From: Stomorhina lunata
Taxonomy: Eukaryota > Arthropoda > Insecta > Diptera > Rhiniidae
Assembly (NCBI GenBank): GCA_933228675.1
Contig: OW121740.1
Location: 7,816,442 to 7,880,441, forward strand
Direction: 5' to 3'
Length of the DNA: 64,000 bases
In this document: piece by piece, positions 57,394 through 64,000 of the stretch
Numbering within the stretch: position 1 is the stretch's first letter
Layout: every line of letters begins with the position of its first letter
Notes under the pieces: generated by a model
Databases searched by the model: none
Told to the model about the DNA's origin: nothing
The model's input: only the letters and a program-made list of their open reading frames with translations
Made by a program: the position numbers and the translations under genes

Positions 57394-58739
57394 TATTTAT
57401 TTAATATTATTAAAAAAAAACAAACAAAATTTCTTTACTTACCCTTTTCAATTACAAATAATTTTTGTTTGTTTACATTTTCATTTGACAGTTGTCAAAA
57501 TGACTATGTTGAATTCACAGTACCTGTATGTGAGTTCACCACCTTAGTTAATTTATTCACCACATTTTTTTGGTGCCTTAGTAGAACATATGTTCTCAAT
57601 CTATGTGTTTTATCTATGGTTACTGATTTCAATTGAAATCGTGTTTTGTAATAATTTTGGACATTGATCATTTTTTGGAATCTATATAACCTAAAACCAT
57701 TCCGATCGGAATTCATCTACGGAATGTTTTTAATTCCGAACGGAATTTGTGGTATGCCTGTAAGTGTTATGCCAAACATATAAATCAAATTTCACATACA
57801 AAATTCCTATGATAAGTCTTTGATAATTTTATTATTAGCTTATGAATTAGGGGGATAATCTAAAAAGAATTCTTCCTTTTCATAATCTAAATAATACTTT
57901 CAATTATCTAAACGCTAAACAAACATCTTAAAACCTTTCTTCGTCTTTCTTAACTGACCTTCAAACAATAAATCCTTATAAGGACATTATGAAAAATAAA
58001 AATGCCGCATTGATGACTCATCGTTGTGCAGTATAAATATTCTCAAAAAAGGACACAATTTTATTTTCTTATGTACACGGGATAACTAACACGGTGCCAA
58101 GAAAAAATCGATAATTTTATCGCATACATATACGTATGTACATATTTGTTAAATAGAACTTATGATTAATACATAGGGGTATACAATTGTGTACACAAAT
58201 GTTAAGTAAGGAAAATATTTCTGGTATACAATGATACATACTTAAAAAGTAGAATGTTTTGTCGATATAGTAAATATGTACAATTTAAAAGGAGTGGTTG
58301 GCATGCATATGGCTGCCAAGAAAGAAATTAAATTTCTTGAAATTTCTACTGCATTTTGAAAATGTCTGTAGTTATGTACGATATACACATAATACTTAGA
58401 ATTCTAGTTTAAGCAGATGGTGTGAGTTTTTGTAATCGAAACAGGTAGAAATTTTGGGTAATTACTTATGTACCTATACAGAATTTTTTTTTTGCTTTAG
58501 AGTTTCCCGAATTTACCGAAACTAATGTGTTTTTAATTAAAAAATTATTGTAGACAATTTTTCCTATAAAATTTTTTTATGAAAAAATGTTATATAAAAT
58601 TTTTCATAAAAAATTGTTAACTATTTTTTTAAGAAAATATTTCACATAGGTACCCACCGGGTGCATATCAACCTTGATTAATCATGTTACCCAGTCTAAA
58701 GGAAAAAGCCCTACTGTAATATGGAAACAGTGTACTTTT
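57394..58739. other. Non-coding stretch
   Basis: AT-rich; no exon, RNA or element that I can support. Confidence 0.4.
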
Positions 58740-59600
58740 TAAAACTTTAAAAACAAACATTTTAAAATATTCCCTTTTTGAATTAAAAAATGTATGGGAC
58801 TTAATCCACTTTCAAAACAAATAAAACGAAAAATTTTGCCAAATATTTTTCTAGCAAAACTCATATAAAAATTAAATTTCCGAAAAATTTCCTATAAAAA
58901 GTAAATTTTTGAAAAATTTCCTATAAAAAGTAAATTTTTGAAAAATTTCCTATAAAAAGTAAATTTTTGAAAAATTTCCTATAAAAAGTAAATTTTTGAA
59001 AAATTTCCTATAAAAAGTAAATTTTTGAAAAATTTCCTATAAAAAGTAAATTTTTGAAAAATTCCCTATAAAAAGTAAATTTTTGAAAAATTTCCTATAA
59101 AAAGTAAATTTTTGAAAAATTTCCTATAAAAAGTAAATTTTTGAAAAATTTCCTATAAAAAGTAAATTTTTGAAAAATTTCCTATAAAAAGTAAATTTTT
59201 GAAAAATTTCCTATAAAAAGTAAATTTTTGAAAAATTTCCTATAAAAAGTAAATTTTTGAAAAATTTCCTATAAAAAGTAAATTTTTGAAAAATTTCCTA
59301 TAAAAAGTAAATTTTTGAAAAATTTCCTATAAAAAGTAAATTTTTGAAAAATTTCCTATAAAAAGTAAATTTTTGAAAAATTCCCTATAAAAAGTAAATT
59401 TTTGAAAAATTTCCTATAAAAAGTAAATTTTTTAAAAATTTCCTATAAAAAGTAAATTTTTGAAAAATTTCCTATAAAAAGTAAATTTTTGAAAAATTTT
59501 CTACAAAAAGTAAATTTTTGAAACATTTCCTTTTGAAATTAAAAATATATTAAATTTAATCCACTTTCAAAACAAATAAATTTGAAATTTGTATTTTGTT
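58740..59600. mobile_element. Element related to 45855-47258, with inverted 29-bp array (array 11)
   Basis: The left flank (58740-58870) contains AAACAAACATTTTAAAATAT, GGGACTTAATCCACTTTC and AAAATTTTGCCAAATATTTT, matching the reverse complement of 46860-47100. About 23 copies of a 29-bp unit (AAATTTTTGAAAAATTTCC, TATAAAAAGT) follow at 58870-59525 and are almost identical. The right flank repeats TTTAATCCACTTTCAAAACA. The outer left terminus is not seen, so boundaries are approximate. Confidence 0.65.
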
Positions 59601-62599
59601 TGAATAATCTGAAAAATCTGAGGAAAAAGAGATTAGGATTATAACGCCCATCAATAATTACTCATAACTTAATTTCATTAAAGTATTTAGAAAAAGGTTT
59701 AAATATGTAATTCCTAAAAATAACAAAAAGCCTACACAGTCAAACATCTAAAACTTATGAGTAAAAAATAATTATTTTTTAAGGCGACAAAATCTGTAGG
59801 CGAGTTTTAAATCCAACATTTCGTTTCAAAGCGTCTGTTTACACTTTTCTCTACACCCACCATATGGATACTATTACTTTGATTTCTTTACTTTATTTTG
59901 ATTTTTAATAGAAAAGGCGTTTTGAATCACGCGGCTACAGCTATAATTGTCGCTTTCAAACAAGTGCCTAAATTTGGCAAAAACCTGAGTTGAGACACAA
60001 ATAATTTTTTTATTTGTTTAAATAAAGAAAAGAGAACAAACCAAACCATCACGTCATTTTAGCTAAAATGTAAAACTGGTTTCTTTAAAGAAACCGTAAA
60101 AAATCTGAGAAATAATTTAAAATTTCTCTTGTGAAGGGAAATTTTTAAGAAATATTTGATAAAAACATAATTTTATTTAATTTATTTTTAATTGTTCAGT
60201 TTCAAAAGATTTTGTTTAAGAAATCTGTAAGTTTAGTTTAAAAATTGTAACAGTTGCCAGTTAAATATTGAAATCACTTTAAATGTACACAAAATCTCTC
60301 AAATCAAGTAATTGAGGTGGTTAGAGGTCACAATTAAATTTAATTTAATCATGAATGAAAACTTATGACATAATGTTAAACAATTTTTGAGAGTATAAGA
60401 AATTGTTTAAATTTAAACATTAGAAAAACATTCAGTGATATGAGATAACAATTTATGAGAATGCAAATTTTTAACTTAATTTTTTTTAGCAACCAGGAAA
60501 TTTATGTACATAATTTCCACTACATTTTTTAAAAGTTTACCCTCTAACTCATTAACGATTTTTTAAACTATCAAATAGAAAGGTTAATTTTTTATACAAA
60601 GCATCAGAAAATCAAAGTTATAAATAAATCTGACACAAAATTCAATTTTGAATTAAAATTTTAAAATATCTATTTTCCTTAAACAACATAAGAAATGTTT
60701 CTTTTTTACTTTAATATATCGATTTTACTCATACTAATTAAGCATTTTTTACCCCCTAGTTTTTAGATAAAATTACTTGAAACACAATTTCATATGTATG
60801 TATTTTTTAATAAACCATGACTTCTTTTTAGAATTTAAATAAAATTTTAACAACTTAATTCTTCTAATAATACAATGTTGAAAAAAATGCTTAAAATCTA
60901 TCTATTTCTTATCATTTGATTTAATTAGCTGCTTAAAAATGCATTAAAATTATTTCCGCTTACAAATTCTATAAATTTTTAGGCTGGCAACATCTGTCTT
61001 AATTCATAGCTCAATAACAGCTCTGGCAACATTTTTATTAGTATTTCATATATTTAAATGTTGGTAGCACTGAGTACGCAAATTTGTCTAACGAAAACTC
61101 TATTATCATACAATACCAAAGACCGACATGTTGACCGTTAAACCAAAAACAAAAAGACGTTTATTTAAAGCAGTTTAGGAAACGATTTAAAATTTTGTTT
61201 ATGACTACACAGTCTAGCCGACATTTATACTGTTGTATCGTATAACTGGTAACACTGCTTTATCGCAAGACTTACTATAGTGGAAATTAGAAAAAGAGGA
61301 AGGAAATAAATTTGATTTTGTTGAAATATCTTTTTATTTAAGTGATAATACAGCTTAGATAACATCTTACAAGCAAAATAAGATAAGGCTTTCTATTAGT
61401 TTTTAAATTTGAACATAGTATTTGTTAAGAAACTAGAGAAAGATGTTAATCATTTAATATTTAAGAAACTAAAACAATTACATACTTTTTGATAAAAAAT
61501 AAAATTCTACCAAAAAACGTAATTTAGAAAAATATATAAAGAATCGATGCAGGGATAGGTCCGACACTCACAAAAATGAATCATAAAAACTTTGTTCATA
61601 TTTGTAAGCATTTTTGTGATATTCGGGATATTTAAATTTCTTAGATGTTTTATGGGAGACATGGTAAAATATGGGTAAAATATATTTACCATTCCATTAA
61701 AATTAGGTAGAGTAAAATCTCCATTATTTTACTCAGTTTCATACAAATTAGTAACACCTTGGAGGCAAAACCCCATATCAGGGAAGTCAAAAAACTAAGT
61801 TTTTTTTTGACAACCCTAATACTTGACTTCGTTTGTAGCTTTTTTAAACTAAATTTACAAAATCACTTTTATTTTGTTTTAGTCATTGCATTTTTCATCA
61901 TAAATTCTATTAAGGTTATAAATCAATTACACATGCATAACTTGCATTGACACTCCCTGCTATATATTTTTTTTCTTTTCGCTTCACTATCTTAATGTTC
62001 TATATTCTTACATCTACTGCGTACCTAATGCTCCTCCTAATGTCCCTCCACACTGCGCCCGCCCGTAACATGTAATAACCACCGTCTAAATAACAAACTA
62101 CGAGTATCTTGTCAATATTACAACAAAGCGGCAATGAGAAATAAAATATAAAAAAATCAAAAGGAGCCGCTTTTGACGCTTGACCGCATTTTAAATCAAT
62201 TTTAGCAAATTGTGAGCAGAGTTAAAAAAAATAAATGCTAAGCTAAACTGAATTGATACAAATCCTAACATTTGCGTGTAGTCATGAAATTAAAATCACA
62301 TAAAATGTATGAAGAAAACAAAAAATACCAATGAGAATTTGAACACATTTACAAATTAAATGGCTTTAGCCACACACCAAAAATCTTTGAGATATGATGA
62401 CAGTGTCTTAAAGGTATGCAGACATTTTTAGAAAATTTTAAATTTATTTGATTTGCTGAAACGAGAGTCATATTTAGAGCCAAAGCCAGATAATTGTTCT
62501 AGGCATCTGTCTAAAGGTTATGTCACGATGAAAGTAATTTGTTTTTAAAGACCCAAGAGAATTTCGTATTCTTACGGAATGATCAATGATCCTACAAGA
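59601..62599. other. Non-coding stretch with a cluster of TGG(C/T)A(A/G)CA words
   Basis: No exon seen. Between 60980 and 61260 four similar words occur: CTGGCAACATCT, CTGGCAACATTT, TTGGTAGCACTG and CTGGTAACACTG. They resemble fly core-promoter motif 1 but no gene start is visible beside them. Otherwise nothing supportable. Confidence 0.4.
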
Positions 62600-63725
62600 T
62601 CACGTGTTTAGTAAAAAATATTATAGAGTCAGTGTAACAGTTTTTCTATAGAAAAATTGTCCGTATAAAGTTTTTCTGTAGAAATATGGTCAGTATAACA
62701 GTTTTTCTATAGAAAATTTGTCAATATAACAGTTTTTCTATCGAAAAATTGTCAGTATAACAGTTTTTCTATAAAAAAATTTCAGTATAACAGTTTATCT
62801 ATAGAAAAATTTTCAGTATAACAGGTTTTCTATAGAAAAATTGTCAGTATAACAGTTTTTCTATTGAAAAATTTTTAGTATAACAGTTTTTCTATAGAAA
62901 AATTGTCAGTACGACAGTTTTTAAATGGAAAATTGTCAGTATAATATGGAAAGTTGTCAGTGTAACAGTTTGTCTTTCGAAAAATAGTTGTTTTCCTATA
63001 AATAAAATTGTCAGAAAAATTGTCAGTATAACAGTTTTTCTATAAAAAAAAAATAATCAGTAAAACAGTTTTTCTATAGAAAAATAGTCAGTATTACAGT
63101 TTTTCTATAGAAATATGGTCAGCATAACAACTTTTCTATAGAAAAATAGTCACTATAACAGTTTTTCTGTAGAAATACGGTCAGTATAACAGTTTTCTAT
63201 AGATAAATTGTCAGTATAATAGTTTTTCTATAGAAAAATTGCCAGTATTACAGTTTTTCTATAGAAAGATTGTCAGTATAAGAGTTCTTATATAGAAAAA
63301 TTGTCAGTATAACAGTTTTTCTATGAAAAATTGTTAGTATAAGAGTTTTTCTATAGATCAGTATAACAGTTTTCCTATAGAAAAAGTCAGAATAACAGTT
63401 TTTATATTGAAAATTGTCAGTATAACAGTTTTTCTATAGAAAAATTGTCAATATAACAGTTTTTCTTTAGTTAAAATTTAAAGTTTGACTAAAAAATTGT
63501 CAGTATAATAGATTTTCTATAGAAAAATTGTTATATAACAGTTGTTCTATAGATAAATAGTTAGTATAACAGTTTTTTTTATACAAAAATGTTTAGTATA
63601 ACAGTTTTTCTATAGAAAAATAGTCAGTATAACAGATTTTCTATTGAAAATTGTCAGCATAACAGTTTTTCTCTAGAAAAATTGTCAGTATAACAGTTTT
63701 TCTTTAGTTAAAATTTAAAGTTTGA
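62600..63725. repeat. Tandem array, 31-bp unit (array 12)
   Basis: About 35 degenerate copies of a 31-bp unit (TATAGAAAAATTGTCAG, TATAACAGTTTTTC). It shares the CTATAGAAAAA half with arrays 3 and 8 but has a distinct TGTCAGTATAACAG half. A larger duplication is present: TTTTTCTTTAGTTAAAATTT followed by AAAGTTTGACTAAA occurs at about 63460 and again at 63698. Confidence 0.87.
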
Positions 63726-64000
63726 CTAAAAATTTTAATTTTTAATAAAAATTTTTAAAGAAAACATAATTTTTTAAAAAAGCGTTCATTTTTAATAAAA
63801 AAAATAATACAATTTTTGGAAAAAATAATTTTTTAGTAAAAATTTAATTTTTTAGTAAAAAATTAATTATTTAGTAAAAATTTAATTTTTTAGTAAAAAT
63901 TGTAATTTTTAGTAAAAGTTTTTAATTTTTAGTAAAAATTTTTAGTCAAGTTTCTAATTTTTAGTAAAAATTTCACATTTTAGTAAAATTTTAAACTTTT
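63726..64000. repeat. AT-rich array, ~17-bp unit (array 13), cut by window end
   Basis: Copies of TTTTTAGTAAAAATTTAA and shorter forms run to the end of the window. The unit resembles array 5 (TTTTTAGTAAAAAG) in the Alh intron. The right boundary is outside the window. Confidence 0.75.

Overview
The window reads as an AT-rich nuclear chromosome segment of a higher dipteran fly. A calyptrate or blowfly-like genome is my inference from gene content and repeat load. There are small introns with GT..AG borders, TATA/Inr and AATAAA signals, and Tc1/mariner, RTE, Jockey-like, hAT-like and foldback elements. There is no bacterial or organellar signal. The three best-recognised genes (Alhambra/AF10, an ENY2-family gene and an alpha-tubulin of the alphaTub84B type) fit a segment related to Drosophila 3R 84B-C; that synteny is recalled, not computed.

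Layout. 1-23.5 kb holds no recognisable coding exon. It is packed with repeats: AT-rich tandem arrays with ~29-31 bp units, a hAT-type non-autonomous element with a perfect 8-bp target duplication (5555-8089), a frameshifted DD37E Tc1/mariner element (~11767-13059), a TIR element with a recurring GC-rich motif (13405-14236), a pogo-like remnant, several MITEs/foldbacks and a tRNA-derived SINE candidate. It may be a long 5' intron of Alh.

23553-40915 carries the 3' exons of Alh. Eight exons join in phase, and the AF10-type octapeptide plus leucine zipper is split across 30136-30325 and 30869-31021. Introns between them carry more arrays and elements, including a second copy of the motif-bearing TIR element (37025-37783) and an RTE fragment nested in a dead mariner. 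The last exon has an in-frame TGA followed by a 306-codon open extension that ends about 50 bp before a poly(A) signal.

45201-52980 is the compact gene cluster: a secreted multicopper oxidase (four exons, +), a convergent ENY2-family gene (-) whose stop lies 82 bp away, and the alpha-tubulin (+), whose ATG is alone in exon 1.

53-64 kb is again non-genic: two decayed LINE 3' ends, a near-palindromic array flanked by half of a MITE, and more ~29-31 bp arrays.

The genes are not an operon. They share only broad chromatin/transcription roles (Alh: DOT1L-linked cofactor family; ENY2: SAGA DUB and TREX-2 family). The most unusual material is (i) the elements at 13405 and 37025, whose internal motif is uniform within a copy but different between copies and recurs about every 170-190 bp, (ii) short-period arrays carried inside TIR elements, and (iii) the Alh stop-codon extension with SUMO-interaction-like and Groucho-binding (eh1-like) motifs.
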